Below, piece by piece: positions 25,786-37,024 of a stretch of DNA of 64,000 nucleotides. Location: assembly GCF_014698795.1 (NCBI RefSeq), contig NZ_JACJTR010000010.1:168246-232245 (forward strand), written 5' to 3'. The DNA is from Nostoc sp. FACHB-892 (lineage in GTDB: Bacteria; Cyanobacteriota; Cyanobacteriia; Cyanobacteriales; Nostocaceae). The notes beneath the pieces are model-generated. The model was not told where the DNA came from. It did not search any database and saw only the letters and a list, made by a program, of their open reading frames with translations. Within the stretch, counting starts at the first letter, position 1. Every line of letters starts with the position of its first letter. A program made the translations under genes and the position numbers.

Positions 25786-27390
25786 GTGACACAACAAGAC
25801 CAAAAACCTTCTCGTTCTTTCGCTGGAATTGCTGGCATTGTTGCCGTAGCCACATTAATTAGTAAAGTCTTCGGTTTAGTGCGGCAGCAAGCGATCGCTG
25901 CCGCTTTTGGTGTTGGTGCTGCTGCCACTGCCTATAGTTATGCCTATGTTATCCCTGGCTTTTTATTGATATTACTCGGTGGTGTAAATGGCCCATTACA
26001 CAGTGCAGTTGTCAGCGTTTTAGCCAAGCGGCGGCGAGAAGAAGCGGCTCCTTTAGTGGAAACCGTAACAACGCTGGTAGCTGGATTGCTTTTGCTGGTG
26101 ACAGTTGCTCAAGTTTTATTTGCGGATACAATCATTGATTTAGTCGGTTATGGTTTGGAAGCGACAACCAGAGAGATCGCAATTCAACAACTCCACATTA
26201 TGGCACCAATGGCTTTATTTGCCGGTTTAATTGGCATTGGCTTTGGTACTCTAAATGCAGCCAATCAATATTGGTTACTCTCCATCAGCCCTTTGTTATC
26301 TAGCATTACCGTTATTATCGGCATTGCTTTCATGACCATACAAGTGGGCAAGGACATTATCAAGCCAGAAAACGCTTTAATCGGTGGTATGGTATTAGCC
26401 TGGGGAACCTTGGCAGGAGCAATTCTCCAATGGCTGGTGCAGCTAATTGTTCAGTGGCGGTTAGGATTAGGTACGTTACGCCTGCGGTTTGATTTTAAAT
26501 CCCCCGGTGTTCAAGAAGTAATTAGAATCATGACTCCGGCAACAATTTCTTCCGGGATGATGCCAATTAACTTTGCTACTGTGCTTTACTTTGCAAGTCC
26601 CATCCCTGGTGCTGCTGCTGGTTTTAACTATGCCAATTTGCTAGTGCAAACTCCCTTAGGGATTATTTCTAATATCATTTTGCTGCCTCTATTACCGATA
26701 TTTGCCAAACTTGCCGAACCAGAAAATTGGGACGATCTCAAATTACGTATTCGTCAGGGACTCCTACTTAGTGCTGTCACCATGCTACCTCTAGGAGCAT
26801 TAATGGTAGTGCTATCTGTACCAATTGTCCAGGTAATATATCAGCGGGGTGCTTTCACGGAAGATGCTACGCAGCTAGTTTCCGAATTGCTAATTGTTTA
26901 CGGGATTGGGATGTTTGCTTATTTGGGGCGTGATGTCTTGGTGCGGGTATTTTATGCCTTGGGTGATGGGCAGACACCTTTTCGCATCAGTACTTTTAAT
27001 ATCTTTCTCAATGCTGTGCTCGATTGGATTTTAGTTGGGCCTTTTGGTGCTCCCGGTTTGGTGTTAGCGACAGTAGGCGTAAATTGCAGTTCCCTGTTGA
27101 TGCTGTTGTGGTTACTCGATCGCAAACTCAATGGTTTACCTTGGCGCGAGTGGAGTTTACCGATTTTGGGTTTGACTGCTGGTAGCTTGGTAGCTGGGGT
27201 TGCTAGCTATGGAACTTTGGTTGCTTCCCAACAGTTGTTAGGTAAAACGGGTTTACTGGTTCTGTTGTTGCAGTTGTGTGTATCTGGCTTCGTGGGGATT
27301 GCGGTGTTTGCTGCGATCGCTTCATCAATGAAAATACCAGAGGTGAATATTTTTATATCTCGTCTACGTCAGCGCTTTTTAAAGAAATAA
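25786..27390 (+). CDS. murJ: MurJ (MviN) lipid II flippase
   Basis: About 534 residues from the GTG at 25786; an in-frame ATG 75 bp upstream would add a Cys-rich, non-conserved leader. Fourteen hydrophobic segments of the MOP superfamily are visible. LISKVFGLVRQQAIAAAFGVG is the helix 1 region with the conserved Arg, AYSYAYVIPGFL follows, and RGAFTEDATQLVSELLIVYG is the typical helix 9-10 link. MurJ flips lipid II across the inner membrane for peptidoglycan synthesis. The gene follows other envelope genes but with a sizeable spacer. The C-terminus ends normally in basic residues. Confidence 0.9.
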   Translation: MTQQDQKPSRSFAGIAGIVAVATLISKVFGLVRQQAIAAAFGVGAAATAYSYAYVIPGFLLILLGGVNGPLHSAVVSVLAKRRREEAAPLVETVTTLVAGLLLLVTVAQVLFADTIIDLVGYGLEATTREIAIQQLHIMAPMALFAGLIGIGFGTLNAANQYWLLSISPLLSSITVIIGIAFMTIQVGKDIIKPENALIGGMVLAWGTLAGAILQWLVQLIVQWRLGLGTLRLRFDFKSPGVQEVIRIMTPATISSGMMPINFATVLYFASPIPGAAAGFNYANLLVQTPLGIISNIILLPLLPIFAKLAEPENWDDLKLRIRQGLLLSAVTMLPLGALMVVLSVPIVQVIYQRGAFTEDATQLVSELLIVYGIGMFAYLGRDVLVRVFYALGDGQTPFRISTFNIFLNAVLDWILVGPFGAPGLVLATVGVNCSSLLMLLWLLDRKLNGLPWREWSLPILGLTAGSLVAGVASYGTLVASQQLLGKTGLLVLLLQLCVSGFVGIAVFAAIASSMKIPEVNIFISRLRQRFLKK

Positions 27391-27532
27391 CGCAAGTCGC
27401 TAGTACACCCAGGTGGGTGAGAAATAATTCAGCCACTTGGGTGAACCAAGTGTGCGAGGTTACATTTTGTAAAAAAAGAGATTCTAGTACTAGAGAATAT
27501 TGATTTTACCTAACTCTAGTGAGAAGAATTCT

Positions 27533-28045
27533 ATGAAACTTACAAAATTAGCTGCCTCTTTCCTCGCTGTTACTTCCATTGTCCTCTCGGCAGGAATTGC
27601 TTCTGCTCAAACAGCCGGTACAAACGCTAACTACATCGGTGCTGGTGTTGCCGTTGGTGCAACCAGTGGCGGACAAGGAAACGATGAAGCACAACTTGGT
27701 GGTAATATTCAAGGACGTTACGCCCTTCCTAATGCGCCTGTTTCAGTCCGGGGTTCTTTGCTGTATGGTGGTGATGCTGCCGCAATTATGCCCATAGTAA
27801 CTTACGATGCGCCCATCGCCAGAAATACTAATGTTTACTTCGGTGGTGGTTATTCGTTTGTAACTGACGAAGGTCAAAAAACCCCATTAGGCAATCAAAA
27901 TGCGCCTGTAGTCACCCTTGGTATTGAATCAGAAGTTAGGAATAATGTCATTGCCTATGGCGATACTAAATGGGCTATTGACGCTTACAGAAATAGTGAT
28001 GCTGATGCCGTCAGCTTCCAAGCCGGATTAGGCTATCGCTTCTAA
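27533..28045 (+). CDS. Small outer-membrane beta-barrel protein
   Basis: A 170-residue protein with a clean Sec signal peptide ending at GIASAQ (about residue 24). The mature chain shows alternating, Gly-rich strands (YIGAGVAVGATSGG, IQGRYALPNAPVSVRGSLLY) and terminates in FQAGLGYRF, with the C-terminal Phe needed for BAM recognition. About eight strands are predicted by eye, the size of an OmpX-like barrel. The ATG at 27533 follows AGAAGAATT; the in-frame TTG upstream is unlikely. A strong terminator follows. Role is unknown; small barrels act as adhesins, porins or structural proteins. Confidence 0.82.
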   Translation: MKLTKLAASFLAVTSIVLSAGIASAQTAGTNANYIGAGVAVGATSGGQGNDEAQLGGNIQGRYALPNAPVSVRGSLLYGGDAAAIMPIVTYDAPIARNTNVYFGGGYSFVTDEGQKTPLGNQNAPVVTLGIESEVRNNVIAYGDTKWAIDAYRNSDADAVSFQAGLGYRF

Positions 28046-28120
28046 ATATTATGAGCTAGAAAACAGCTTGTTCGTAAGCTAAAACAATGATATTTGCTAG
28101 CCGTAATAGTAACTCATTCT

Positions 28121-28162
28121 GTCCTATCTGAGTATGAATACTCAGATAGGACGCATTTTTTT
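28121..28162 (+). terminator. Strong rho-independent terminator after the barrel gene
   Basis: GTCCTATCTGAGTAT and ATACTCAGATAGGAC form a perfect 15-bp stem separated by only GA, followed by GCATTTTTTTAATT. It lies about 75 bp past the stop codon and closes the unit cleanly. Confidence 0.9.
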
Positions 28163-28268
28163 AATTATTTGCATTTATGATTTTAATAAATAATTATATT
28201 GGCTACTTTTCAAAAGTTTCTCTTAAAGTAAAATGGCCAATTTTGAATATGCGTAAAAGATATTACTC

Positions 28269-28538
28269 ATGGAAAAAATTAATCTCATTCCAGAAATGCT
28301 GGGTGAAACAACTGATGTAGAAACTTGGCTGATTCGAGCTGGGCTAAGATTTTCAGACTTAGGTGACGATACTGCCAGTATTGCAATCCGTAGGCAATGG
28401 CGAGAGTATCAAGCCGCAGTTCAAAGATGCTGTGCAACCTTACACCAAGTACCGTCACGTGTTCAACTAAGCGGCGACTATGCCAAGTTGAGAATACCTG
28501 GGATAGCATGGCGTAAATGCAGCTACCATCTCAATTAA
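28269..28538 (+). CDS. Small protein of unknown function, 89 residues
   Basis: Not recognised. The ATG at 28269 has only a weak AAAAGA upstream. The sequence is balanced and looks coding: an acidic helical N-terminus (EKINLIPEMLGETTDVETWL), a basic middle (IAIRRQWREYQAAVQRCCAT) and LSGDYAKLRIPGIAWRKCSY at the end. It has no signal peptide and three cysteines. The gene stands alone between a terminator and a repeat-rich region of over 800 bp. It could also be a fragment of a longer gene, as no further conserved tail follows. Confidence 0.45.
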   Translation: MEKINLIPEMLGETTDVETWLIRAGLRFSDLGDDTASIAIRRQWREYQAAVQRCCATLHQVPSRVQLSGDYAKLRIPGIAWRKCSYHLN

Positions 28539-29375
28539 AGCAAGGAGCAAAATGGGAGCAACGCGAAAAAGTGATCCTCATGAAATAGGCAGGGGAGGCA
28601 AAGGGAGCAGGGGGAGTAAAGAAACATTCTGAGTACTTTTTACTACCGAAAAGGATACAGAGTAACTAAATTTATTTATGGGGATTGTAATTTTGAATTC
28701 CCCATACCCCTCCGGGGAAGCAAGCTACGCGCAGCATCTTTGCAGGAGAAGGGGTTGATGTGCCCTCTGCGCCTCTGTGGTAGTCTGCGGCAAGCCCTTT
28801 GGGAGAAGACCGCGCGGCTTCATCGCTGCGCGTCTACGTTTACCCTTCAAACTTAAGTTGACAGACCACTAGGGAAAACGCTACGCCAATAGCGAACTTC
28901 TTCTCTGCTCTCTTACGTTGCCCCTTGAGAAATTTTAACTATTTCCCCGTTATGATTAGAGTTAGTACGCATTACGGGTGCAAACCGGCATATTGAGTAA
29001 CTAATTTAAGATAACAACAAACTAAAAGGCAAACTTGATTATTATCTATACAACTAAAATAGCATTTTGGTTATTTAAAGTTAAACAAATTAACCTCACT
29101 AAAAGTTTTACACAACTCGCAGTAAAGCTGATTGCCCTCAGTCAAGAGTTAGATTTAAACTCAGCTTCGCTAACCTTTGTGCTATGCATAGTCATTACTG
29201 CGAACATTTGACAATAAAATAACTAGATACCCCAAGCTAATCAGATTATAAAAATTTTTTGCTATGGGGAGTATCACAAAACCTAAAAGCACTAATGAGA
29301 GTTAGGATCAACTCTCTGCTTTGAAAAAGTCTTCTTTAAACACGAAAACCAAGTAAATTTTTTAGAGATAAGGCT
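28539..29375. other. Long repeat-rich leader region before the hybrid kinase gene
   Basis: About 840 bp without a gene. It includes a GGGGAGGCA/GGGAGCAGG tract (28587-28617), a GC-rich palindromic repeat block (28716-28850) and an AT-rich last 400 bp that must hold the promoter of the large kinase gene. No structured RNA recognised. Confidence 0.5.
28716..28850. repeat. GC-rich palindromic repeat block
   Basis: Pieces such as GGGGAAGCAAGCTACGCGCAG, GTCTGCGGCAAGCCCTTTGG and GAAGACCGCGCGGCTTCATC belong to the same CTACGC/GCGTAG family as the blocks at 8246-8360 and 61590-61670. Confidence 0.6.
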
Positions 29376-32300
29376 ATGGCGACCGAACAGTTAACTAGAG
29401 ACAGCGACAATCTAGATTTAAATCAGCTACTAAGAACGCTGAATGCTGTTAAACAGGGTGACTTTTCTGCTCGGATGCCCATAGACCATACTGGTGTGGC
29501 GGGCAAAATAGCTGATACGCTCAATGAGATTATTTACCAGAATGAGCGGATGGCTGTGGAGCTACAACGCATTGGTAACGTTGTCGGCAAAGAAGGCAAA
29601 ATTGCCGAACGCGCCTCTCTCGGAGATGTTCGTGGCTCGTGGTCAGATTGTGTTACTTCTGTCAATACTCTAATTACAGATTTAGTTCAACCAACAGCTG
29701 AAACTACTCGGGTAATTCGGTCAGTTGCCAATGGTGACTTATCGCAAACGATCGCTACAGAAATTGAAGGCAGACCCCTCCAAGGAGAGTTTCTCCAAAC
29801 TGCTAATATCGTCAACACGATGGTGGATCGGCTCGGTTCTTTTGCATCGGAAGTAACGCGGGTGGCGCGTGAGGTGGGAACCGAAGGGAAGTTGGGCGTT
29901 CAAGCCGAAGTGCAAGGCGTTGCTGGCACTTGGAAAGATTTGACTGATAACGTTAACTTGATGGCGGGTAATCTCACCGGACAAGTTCGCAATATTGCCG
30001 AAGTTGCCACTGCGATCGCAAATGGTGACTTATCCAAAAAAATCACTGTCAATGTTAAAGGCGAAATTCTAGAACTAAAAAACACCGTCAACACGATGGT
30101 GGATCAGCTTAATTCCTTTGCATCGGAAGTGACGCGGGTTGCGCGTGAGGTGGGAACTGAAGGCAAGTTGGGCGTGCAAGCCGAAGTTAAAGGTGTAGCA
30201 GGTACTTGGAAAGATTTAACCGACAACGTTAACTTGATGGCTGGGAATTTAACAGCCCAAGTCCGTAACATTGCGGAAGTGACAACGGCGGTAGCGAATG
30301 GCGACTTATCGAAAAAAATTACTGTTGATGTCAAAGGCGAAATTTTAGAGTTGAAAAACACCGTCAACATCATGGTGGATCAACTTAATTCCTTTGCATC
30401 AGAAGTAACAAGGGTTGCCCGTGAGGTGGGTGCAGAAGGAAAATTAGGCGGTCAAGCAGAAGTCCGGGGGGTAGCGGGTACGTGGAAAGACCTGACCGAT
30501 AGTGTGAATTTCATGGCGGGAAGCTTGACGGCACAAGTGCGGAATATTGCGGAAGTGACAACGGCGGTTGCAAATGGCGACTTATCCAAGAAAATCACTG
30601 TCGATGTGAAAGGTGAAATACTGGAGTTGAAAAACACTATTAACACAATGGTGGATCAACTTAATTCCTTTGCATCAGAAGTGACGCGAGTTGCCCGTGA
30701 AGTGGGAACTGAAGGGAAGTTAGGCGTACAAGCAGAAGTCCGGGGAGTAGCGGGTACTTGGAAAGATTTAACCGACAATGTTAACTTAATGGCGGGTAAT
30801 CTTACCGGACAGGTGCGAAATATTGCCGAAGTTGCCACTGCGATCGCAAATGGTGATCTATCTAAAAAGATCACTGTCGATGTTAAAGGTGAAATCTTTG
30901 AACTCAAAAACACCATCAATATCATGGTGGATCAACTTAGCTCCTTTGCATCAGAAGTAACACGGGTTGCGCGTGAAGTTGGTAGTGAAGGTAAACTGGG
31001 CGTGCAAGCGGATGTGCGCGGTGTGGCTGGCACTTGGAAAGATTTAACTGACAGCGTGAACTTCATGGCGGGAAGCTTGACGGCGCAGGTGCGGAACATT
31101 GCTGAAGTGACTACGGCGGTTGCAACAGGCGACTTATCTAAGAAAATTACTGTCGATGTGAAAGGTGAAATTCTGGAACTCAAAAACACCATCAACACAA
31201 TGGTGGATCAACTGAATTCCTTTGCATCAGAAGTAACAAGGGTTGCGCGTGAGGTGGGAAGTGAAGGCAAGTTGGGCGTGCAAGCAGAAGTGCGCGGCGT
31301 AGCGGGTACGTGGAAAGATTTAACCGACAGCGTGAACTTCATGGCGGGAAGCTTGACGGCGCAGGTGCGAAATATTGCCGAAGTAACTACGGCGGTTGCA
31401 ACAGGCGACCTTTCCAAGAAAATCACCGTTGATGTGAAAGGTGAAATTCTGGAGTTGAAAAATACCATTAATACAATGGTGGATCAACTTAGTTCCTTTG
31501 CATCGGAAGTAACAAGGGTTGCGCGTGAAGTGGGAACTGAAGGTAAATTGGGTGTACAAGCGGAAGTCAAAGACGTTGCTGGTACTTGGAAAGATTTAAC
31601 CGACAGCGTGAATTTCATGGCGGGAAGCTTAACGGCACAGGTGCGGAATATTGCCGAAGTTACAACTGCGATCGCAAATGGTGACTTATCCAAGAAAATT
31701 ACTGTTGCTGTCAAAGGCGAAATTTTGGAACTCAAGAATACCATCAATATAATGGTGGATCAACTCAACTCCTTTGCAAGTGAAGTGACGCGAGTGGCGC
31801 GGGAAGTGGGAAGCGAGGGTAAGCTAGGCGTTCAAGCAGATGTGCGCGGCGTGGCTGGCACTTGGAAAGACTTAACTGACAGCGTGAACTTCATGGCGGG
31901 AAGTTTAACGGCACAGGTACGAAATATTGCTACAGTCACCACGGCGGTGGCAAATGGCGACTTATCTAAAAAAATCTCCGTTGATGTCAAAGGTGAAATA
32001 TTGGAACTCAAAAACACCATTAACACAATGGTGGATCAACTCAATTCCTTTGCAAGTGAAGTGACGCGGGTGGCGCGGGAGGTAGGAACTGAAGGTAAGC
32101 TAGGCGTACAAGCAGAAGTTAAGGGAGTGGCAGGTACTTGGAAAGACTTGACCGAAAGTGTAAACTTCATGGCGGGAAGTTTGACGGCACAGGTGCGAAA
32201 CATTGCCGAAGTTACCACAGCCGTAGCAAATGGTGACCTTTCTAAGAAAATTACCGTTGATGTGAAAGGTGAAATTCAGGAACTTAAGAACACCATCAAC

Positions 32301-35300
32301 ACAATGGTGGATCAACTAAATTCTTTTGCATCGGAAGTGACAAGAGTTGCCCGTGAGGTGGGAACGGAAGGTAAATTAGGCGTGCAAGCCTACGTCAGAG
32401 GAGTTGCAGGGACTTGGAAAGATTTAACAGACAACGTTAACTCGATGGCGGGGAACCTCACCGGACAAGTTCGCAACATCGCGGAAGTTACCAAAGCGGT
32501 AGCTAATGGCGACTTATCGAAGAAAATTACCGTTGATGCCAGAGGCGAAATTTTAGACTTGAAGAACACCACCAACACAATGGTGGATCAACTTAGTTCT
32601 TTTGCATCAGAAGTAACGCGGGTGGCGCGAGAAGTGGGAACTGAAGGAAAGTTAGGGGGACAAGCCCAAGTCCAAGGTGTTGCAGGGACTTGGAAAGATT
32701 TAACAGATAACGTTAACTCGATGGCAGGGAACTTAACGGCACAAGTGCGCGGTATCGCCAGAGTTGTAACGGCGGTTGCTAACGGAGACTTGAAACGGAA
32801 ACTGATGCTAGATGCTAAGGGAGAAATTGAAACCTTGGCAGAGACAATCAACGAGATGATTGATACTCTAGCAACATTTGCCAATCAGGTAACCACAGTA
32901 GCAAGGGAAGTGGGAATCGAAGGGAAATTGGGAGGACAAGCTAGAGTCCCTGGGGCGGCTGGAACTTGGAAAGATTTGACGGATAATGTGAATGAACTTG
33001 CTGCTACACTGACAACTCAGTTGCGAGCGATCGCAGAAGTTGCTACAGCTGTAACTAAAGGCGATTTAACTCGTTCAATTGCCGTCGAAGCACTAGGGGA
33101 AGTAGCGATACTCAAAGACAACATCAACCAGATGATTGCCAATCTGCGGGAGACAACGCAGAAAAATACCGAACAAGACTGGTTGAAAACTAACCTAGCC
33201 AAGTTTACCCGAATGCTGCAAGGGCAGCGAGACTTGGAAACCGTATCTAAACTAATTCTCTCAGAACTAGCACCCTTGGTAGGAGCGCAACACGGCGTAT
33301 TCTTCCTGATGGAGTCTGGGGAAAATATACCGTTTTTAAAACTAATTAGTAGCTACGCTTACCGCGAACGCAGACATCTAGCTAACCGCTTCCACTTGGG
33401 TGAAGGTTTGGTGGGACAATGCGCTTTAGAAAAAGAGCGAATTCTGCTGACGGACGTGCCAAGTGATTATGTCAGAATTGCCTCTGGTTTAGGCGAATCG
33501 TCTCCACTTAATGCCGTGGTGTTACCTGTACTCTTTGAAGGACAGGTGACAGCAGTCATAGAATTAGCATCCTTCCGCCGCTTTAGCGAAATTCATCTGA
33601 CATTCTTCGACCAGCTTACCGAAAGTATAGCGATTGTCCTCAACACGATCGCAGCATCCATGCGAACTGAAGAATTACTCAAGCAGTCGCAATCTTTAGC
33701 TGAAGAACTACAAGTCCAGCAAAATGAACTCCGGGAAACTAATAAGCGTTTAGAACAACAAGCCCAATCACTCAAAACCTCTGAAGACTTACTTAAAGGA
33801 CAACAAGAAGAGCTGCAACAAACCAATACCGAATTAGAAGAAAAGGCAGAGTTGTTAGCGATACAAAAGCAAGAAGTCGAGCGCAAAAATCGGGAAATTG
33901 AACAAGCAAGGCTCTCTTTAGAAGAGAAGGCAGAACAACTAGCCCTTTCTTCAAAATACAAGTCTGAGTTTCTCGCCAATATGTCCCATGAACTGCGGAC
34001 ACCATTGAACAGCTTGTTGATTTTGGCGAAGTTGTTATCAGATAATATTGATCACAACCTCACTGCCAAGCAAGTCGAATACAGCCAAACAATTTACTCA
34101 GCAGGTAATGATTTGTTGGCGTTAATCAATGACATTCTGGATCTCGCTAAAATTGAATCTGGGACTATGTCGATTGACATGACCCAAATGCCCTTGACAG
34201 AGTTAGGTGATCAGATTGAGCGCACCTTCCGGCAAATAGCTCAGAGCAAAGGACTTGCCTTCGCAATTGAATTTATTCCCGAATTGCCGGCAACCATCTA
34301 TACAGATGTCAAACGCTTACAACAGGTGTTGAAAAATCTGCTCTCCAACGCTTTTAAATTTACAGAGCGAGGAGAAGTACGCTTGCGAATTGCGGTGGCG
34401 AAGCAAGGGTGGAGCAACGACCAGGTAACTTTGAATCGCGCCCAAAATGTCATCGCCTTCTCAGTTAGCGATACAGGTATTGGCATTGCTCCCGACAAGC
34501 AGAAAGTTATTTTCGAGGCATTTCAGCAAGCCGATGGCTCTACCAGTCGGAGATACGGCGGCACTGGATTGGGCTTATCAATTAGCCGCGAAATCGCCCG
34601 TCTCTTTGGCGGCGAAATTAAACTGGTCAGTCAACCAGGTCAAGGTAGCACCTTTACATTCTTTTTCCCACAATTGATTCCTGATACATCCAAACCACTC
34701 CCCACTCCTAACTCCTCACTTCCCGTTCCTAACTCCTCACTCCTCACTCCTAACTCCTCACTTCTCAGTGACGATCGCGCCGTTATTGAAAGAGGCGATC
34801 GCGTGTTACTAATTGTCGAGGATGACGTTAATTTCGCGCGTATCCTTTTAGATATGGCGCAACAGCACGGATTCAAGGTAATCACTGCCCAAACTGGCAG
34901 TACAGGTTTGATGCTAGCGCAGCAATTCCAGCCTTCAGCCATTTTGCTAGATATCAGGTTGCCAGAAATGGATGGTTGGACGGTATTAGATCGGCTCAAG
35001 CATGACCCAAATACCCGTCACATTCCTGTACATATCATGACAGTTGAAGAAGGGAGACAACGCGGTTTGCAACTAGGAGCGATCGCATATCTGCAAAAAC
35101 CCTTAACCAGCGAGACAATATCTGAGGCGTTGGCCAAAATTAAAGGTTTTGTTGAGCGCCAAGTGAAGAATTTGTTAGTAGTCGAAGACGACGACATTCA
35201 ACGGCTTAGTATTGTCGAGCTAATTGGCAACAGCGATGTTTCTACTACTGCTGTTGGCACAGGTGCAGCAGCCTTAGAAGCCATCGGCTCACAGCATTTT

Positions 35301-35969
35301 GATTGCCTTGTTCTCGATTTAGGGCTACCCGACATGACTGGGTTTGAACTTATCGAGCAGATAAAGCTTTTACCGAACGGCAAAACTTTACCAATTATTG
35401 TTTACACAGGTAGAGAAATTAGCAAAGTTCAAGAAACGGAACTCCGGCGGATTGCTGAAACAATCATCATTAAAGATGTGCGATCGCCCGAACGTCTTCT
35501 TGATGAAACAGCATTATTTTTACATCGAGTCCAAGCAAATTTACCAGCACCAAAACGAGAAATACTTGAACAACTGCATTCTGTAGACTACTTACTCGCT
35601 GGCAAAAAAGCGCTAATTGTAGACGACGATGTGCGTAACATCTTCGCGCTAACAAGTATGCTGGAGCGTTATCAAATACAGGTTTTATATGCTGAAAATG
35701 GCAGGGAAGGGATAACCCTGTTGGAAACTACACCAGATATTGATGTCGTTTTGATGGATGTCATGATGCCAGAAATGGATGGTTACGAAACAACACGCTT
35801 AATCCGCCAAAACGAGCAATTTAAATCTTTGCCAATTATTGCACTGACCGCTAAAGCCATGCAAGGCGATCGCGAGAAGTGTATTGAAGCCGGTGCATCT
35901 GATTACATCACCAAACCCGTAGATACTGAGCAACTGCTTTCACTCTTGCGGGTTTGGTTATACCGTTAA
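29376..35969 (+). CDS. Giant cytoplasmic hybrid histidine kinase: HAMP array, GAF, HisKA-HATPase, three receiver domains
   Basis: A 2197-residue protein without membrane helices. A divergent HAMP pair opens it, then twelve 92-residue repeats start at about residues 149, 241 and so on to 1161; eleven are near identical and the last is degenerate. A GAF domain (about 1286-1430) and a long coiled coil (1430-1525) lead to HisKA with H1538 in [11 protein letters not shown]. HATPase has the N-box [10 protein letters not shown]1 DTGIGI and G2 GGTGLGLS. Receivers lie at about 1809, 1932 and 2078, with Asp in [22 protein letters not shown] and [11 protein letters not shown]. The layout resembles fungal group III (Nik1-type) HAMP-array kinases. 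A linker at about 1770-1800 is repeat-derived (PNSSL units). Signal and output are unknown. Confidence 0.93.
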   Translation: MATEQLTRDSDNLDLNQLLRTLNAVKQGDFSARMPIDHTGVAGKIADTLNEIIYQNERMAVELQRIGNVVGKEGKIAERASLGDVRGSWSDCVTSVNTLITDLVQPTAETTRVIRSVANGDLSQTIATEIEGRPLQGEFLQTANIVNTMVDRLGSFASEVTRVAREVGTEGKLGVQAEVQGVAGTWKDLTDNVNLMAGNLTGQVRNIAEVATAIANGDLSKKITVNVKGEILELKNTVNTMVDQLNSFASEVTRVAREVGTEGKLGVQAEVKGVAGTWKDLTDNVNLMAGNLTAQVRNIAEVTTAVANGDLSKKITVDVKGEILELKNTVNIMVDQLNSFASEVTRVAREVGAEGKLGGQAEVRGVAGTWKDLTDSVNFMAGSLTAQVRNIAEVTTAVANGDLSKKITVDVKGEILELKNTINTMVDQLNSFASEVTRVAREVGTEGKLGVQAEVRGVAGTWKDLTDNVNLMAGNLTGQVRNIAEVATAIANGDLSKKITVDVKGEIFELKNTINIMVDQLSSFASEVTRVAREVGSEGKLGVQADVRGVAGTWKDLTDSVNFMAGSLTAQVRNIAEVTTAVATGDLSKKITVDVKGEILELKNTINTMVDQLNSFASEVTRVAREVGSEGKLGVQAEVRGVAGTWKDLTDSVNFMAGSLTAQVRNIAEVTTAVATGDLSKKITVDVKGEILELKNTINTMVDQLSSFASEVTRVAREVGTEGKLGVQAEVKDVAGTWKDLTDSVNFMAGSLTAQVRNIAEVTTAIANGDLSKKITVAVKGEILELKNTINIMVDQLNSFASEVTRVAREVGSEGKLGVQADVRGVAGTWKDLTDSVNFMAGSLTAQVRNIATVTTAVANGDLSKKISVDVKGEILELKNTINTMVDQLNSFASEVTRVAREVGTEGKLGVQAEVKGVAGTWKDLTESVNFMAGSLTAQVRNIAEVTTAVANGDLSKKITVDVKGEIQELKNTINTMVDQLNSFASEVTRVAREVGTEGKLGVQAYVRGVAGTWKDLTDNVNSMAGNLTGQVRNIAEVTKAVANGDLSKKITVDARGEILDLKNTTNTMVDQLSSFASEVTRVAREVGTEGKLGGQAQVQGVAGTWKDLTDNVNSMAGNLTAQVRGIARVVTAVANGDLKRKLMLDAKGEIETLAETINEMIDTLATFANQVTTVAREVGIEGKLGGQARVPGAAGTWKDLTDNVNELAATLTTQLRAIAEVATAVTKGDLTRSIAVEALGEVAILKDNINQMIANLRETTQKNTEQDWLKTNLAKFTRMLQGQRDLETVSKLILSELAPLVGAQHGVFFLMESGENIPFLKLISSYAYRERRHLANRFHLGEGLVGQCALEKERILLTDVPSDYVRIASGLGESSPLNAVVLPVLFEGQVTAVIELASFRRFSEIHLTFFDQLTESIAIVLNTIAASMRTEELLKQSQSLAEELQVQQNELRETNKRLEQQAQSLKTSEDLLKGQQEELQQTNTELEEKAELLAIQKQEVERKNREIEQARLSLEEKAEQLALSSKYKSEFLANMSHELRTPLNSLLILAKLLSDNIDHNLTAKQVEYSQTIYSAGNDLLALINDILDLAKIESGTMSIDMTQMPLTELGDQIERTFRQIAQSKGLAFAIEFIPELPATIYTDVKRLQQVLKNLLSNAFKFTERGEVRLRIAVAKQGWSNDQVTLNRAQNVIAFSVSDTGIGIAPDKQKVIFEAFQQADGSTSRRYGGTGLGLSISREIARLFGGEIKLVSQPGQGSTFTFFFPQLIPDTSKPLPTPNSSLPVPNSSLLTPNSSLLSDDRAVIERGDRVLLIVEDDVNFARILLDMAQQHGFKVITAQTGSTGLMLAQQFQPSAILLDIRLPEMDGWTVLDRLKHDPNTRHIPVHIMTVEEGRQRGLQLGAIAYLQKPLTSETISEALAKIKGFVERQVKNLLVVEDDDIQRLSIVELIGNSDVSTTAVGTGAAALEAIGSQHFDCLVLDLGLPDMTGFELIEQIKLLPNGKTLPIIVYTGREISKVQETELRRIAETIIIKDVRSPERLLDETALFLHRVQANLPAPKREILEQLHSVDYLLAGKKALIVDDDVRNIFALTSMLERYQIQVLYAENGREGITLLETTPDIDVVLMDVMMPEMDGYETTRLIRQNEQFKSLPIIALTAKAMQGDREKCIEAGASDYITKPVDTEQLLSLLRVWLYR
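29820..33130 (+). repeat. Twelve-copy tandem 276-bp repeat encoding HAMP units
   Basis: The word ATGGTGGATC recurs at 29820, 30096, 30372, 30648, 30924, 31200, 31476, 31752, 32028, 32304 and 32580, exactly 276 bp apart, with a degenerate twelfth unit at about 32856. Each unit encodes [24 protein letters not shown] and [10 protein letters not shown] blocks. Amino-acid change between units is small and many differences are synonymous. Confidence 0.95.
34694..34767 (+). repeat. Intergenic-type CCCCACTCC/TAACTCCTC repeat in frame in the kinase gene
   Basis: Units such as CACTCCCCACTCCTAACTCC and TCACTCCTCACTCCTAACTC encode the PNSSL-type linker between HATPase and the first receiver. It is the complement style of the GGGGAGT tracts found in spacers here. 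Confidence 0.75.
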
Positions 35970-35973
35970 TCAA

Positions 35974-36031
35974 AAGCAGGGGGGGCAAGAGGGCAGGGGG
36001 AGCAGGGGAGGCAGGGGGAGCAAGACGGCAA
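35974..36031. repeat. GGGGGAGCAGGGGAGGCA purine-rich repeat
   Basis: Imperfect GGGGGAGCA/GGGGAGGCA units fill the 77-bp spacer between the hybrid kinase stop and the SDR gene. They would also give a false N-terminal extension to the SDR reading frame. Confidence 0.75.
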
Positions 36032-36046
36032 AGAAAAGGGATTATT

Positions 36047-37024
36047 ATGAGATATCTTGAGGGTAGAGTGGCATTGGTAACAGGTGCTACGCGGGGGATT
36101 GGTAGGGGAATTGCTATTGGCTTGGGTGAGGCTGGGGCAACTGTATATGTTACCGGGCGCAGTCTCAACAACTCTTCTAGTGATGCGGTTTCAGGGAGTC
36201 TTAACGAAACCCAAGCAGCCATAGAGGAAGCTGGTGGTGTGTGCATTCCCGTCCGAGTAGACCACAGCGACGATGAGCAGGTGCGTTTACTGTTTGAGCG
36301 CATCCAAGATGAGCAGGATGGACAACTTGACTTACTGGTGAATAATGCTTACTCAGGAGTTCAGGCATTAAAAAACGCCTATGGGCAGCCATTTTGGGAT
36401 TGTGAACCAAGTATTTGGGATGCTAGCAATAACGTTGGTCTTCGTAGCCACTATGTTGCGAGTGTTTTTGCTGCCCGAATGATGACCAAACGTCACTCTG
36501 GACTAATTTGCACCATTTCATCGTGGGGTAGTATGTCTTATATATTTAATACAGCATACGGTGCTGGTAAAGCAGCTTGCGATCGCCTAGCAGCTGATAT
36601 GGCTGTTGAGTTAAAACCCCATAATGTCGCTTCTGTTTCAATTTGGCCAGGTATTGTTGGTACTGAGCTTTTTTCCCGTTTTGCTTCGGAAAGGAATCAA
36701 ACCAATGCTACTGAAAATAATTTCTCATTTTTAAGCGATCGCTATAACTGGGAAACTCCCTTGCTAACTGGACGGGTGATTGCTGCACTTGCTGGTGAGC
36801 CAAATCTCATGTGTCGTACAGGGCGTGTACAGATTGTTGCCGAACTAGCTCATAAATATGGGATTGTAGATGAAAATGGCGAGCAGCCTGCATCGCTACG
36901 TTCTCTGCGTTTTGTGCTACCAGCTGCATTACCTGTACTAAGAAATTACTCATGGCTTATACCCGATATTAAAGTGCCGTGGTCGCTACTATTATTGAAT
37001 GCGCTTAGTTCGCCTAAAATTTAA
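36047..37024 (+). CDS. SDR-family oxidoreductase, DHRS1-like
   Basis: A 325-residue short-chain dehydrogenase. The NAD(P) motif is TGATRGIGRG (about residues 12-21), the structural motif is NNAYSG (normally NNAG), and the active site is Ser in SSWGSMSY with Y-G-A-G-K as YxxxK. WPGIVGTELFSRF and LRSHYVASVFAARMM resemble human DHRS1. The start at 36047 follows an AT-rich stretch; an upstream in-frame start lies inside a purine repeat. A C-terminal extension of about 50 residues (SLRFVLPAALPVLRN and on) exceeds the core fold. Its last part has a near copy at 40946-40999. Substrate is unknown. Confidence 0.87.
   Translation: MRYLEGRVALVTGATRGIGRGIAIGLGEAGATVYVTGRSLNNSSSDAVSGSLNETQAAIEEAGGVCIPVRVDHSDDEQVRLLFERIQDEQDGQLDLLVNNAYSGVQALKNAYGQPFWDCEPSIWDASNNVGLRSHYVASVFAARMMTKRHSGLICTISSWGSMSYIFNTAYGAGKAACDRLAADMAVELKPHNVASVSIWPGIVGTELFSRFASERNQTNATENNFSFLSDRYNWETPLLTGRVIAALAGEPNLMCRTGRVQIVAELAHKYGIVDENGEQPASLRSLRFVLPAALPVLRNYSWLIPDIKVPWSLLLLNALSSPKI

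Noticed and set aside
28975..29050. Possible tRNA or riboswitch in the kinase leader
   Set aside because: GGGTGCAAACCGGC looks tRNA-like, but no acceptor or anticodon stems could be paired.
29739..32884. Series of minus-strand frames at 276-bp spacing opposite the HAMP array
   Set aside because: They repeat because the sense gene repeats; translations are Ser/Thr/Val-rich antisense shadows.
29820..33130. Satellite or mobile-element explanation of the 276-bp repeats
   Set aside because: Each unit encodes a HAMP module in one continuous frame, so the repeat is a protein array.
33593..33979. Ser/Cys-rich minus-strand frame opposite the coiled coil
   Set aside because: Antisense of Glu/Gln-rich codons; no other sign of coding.
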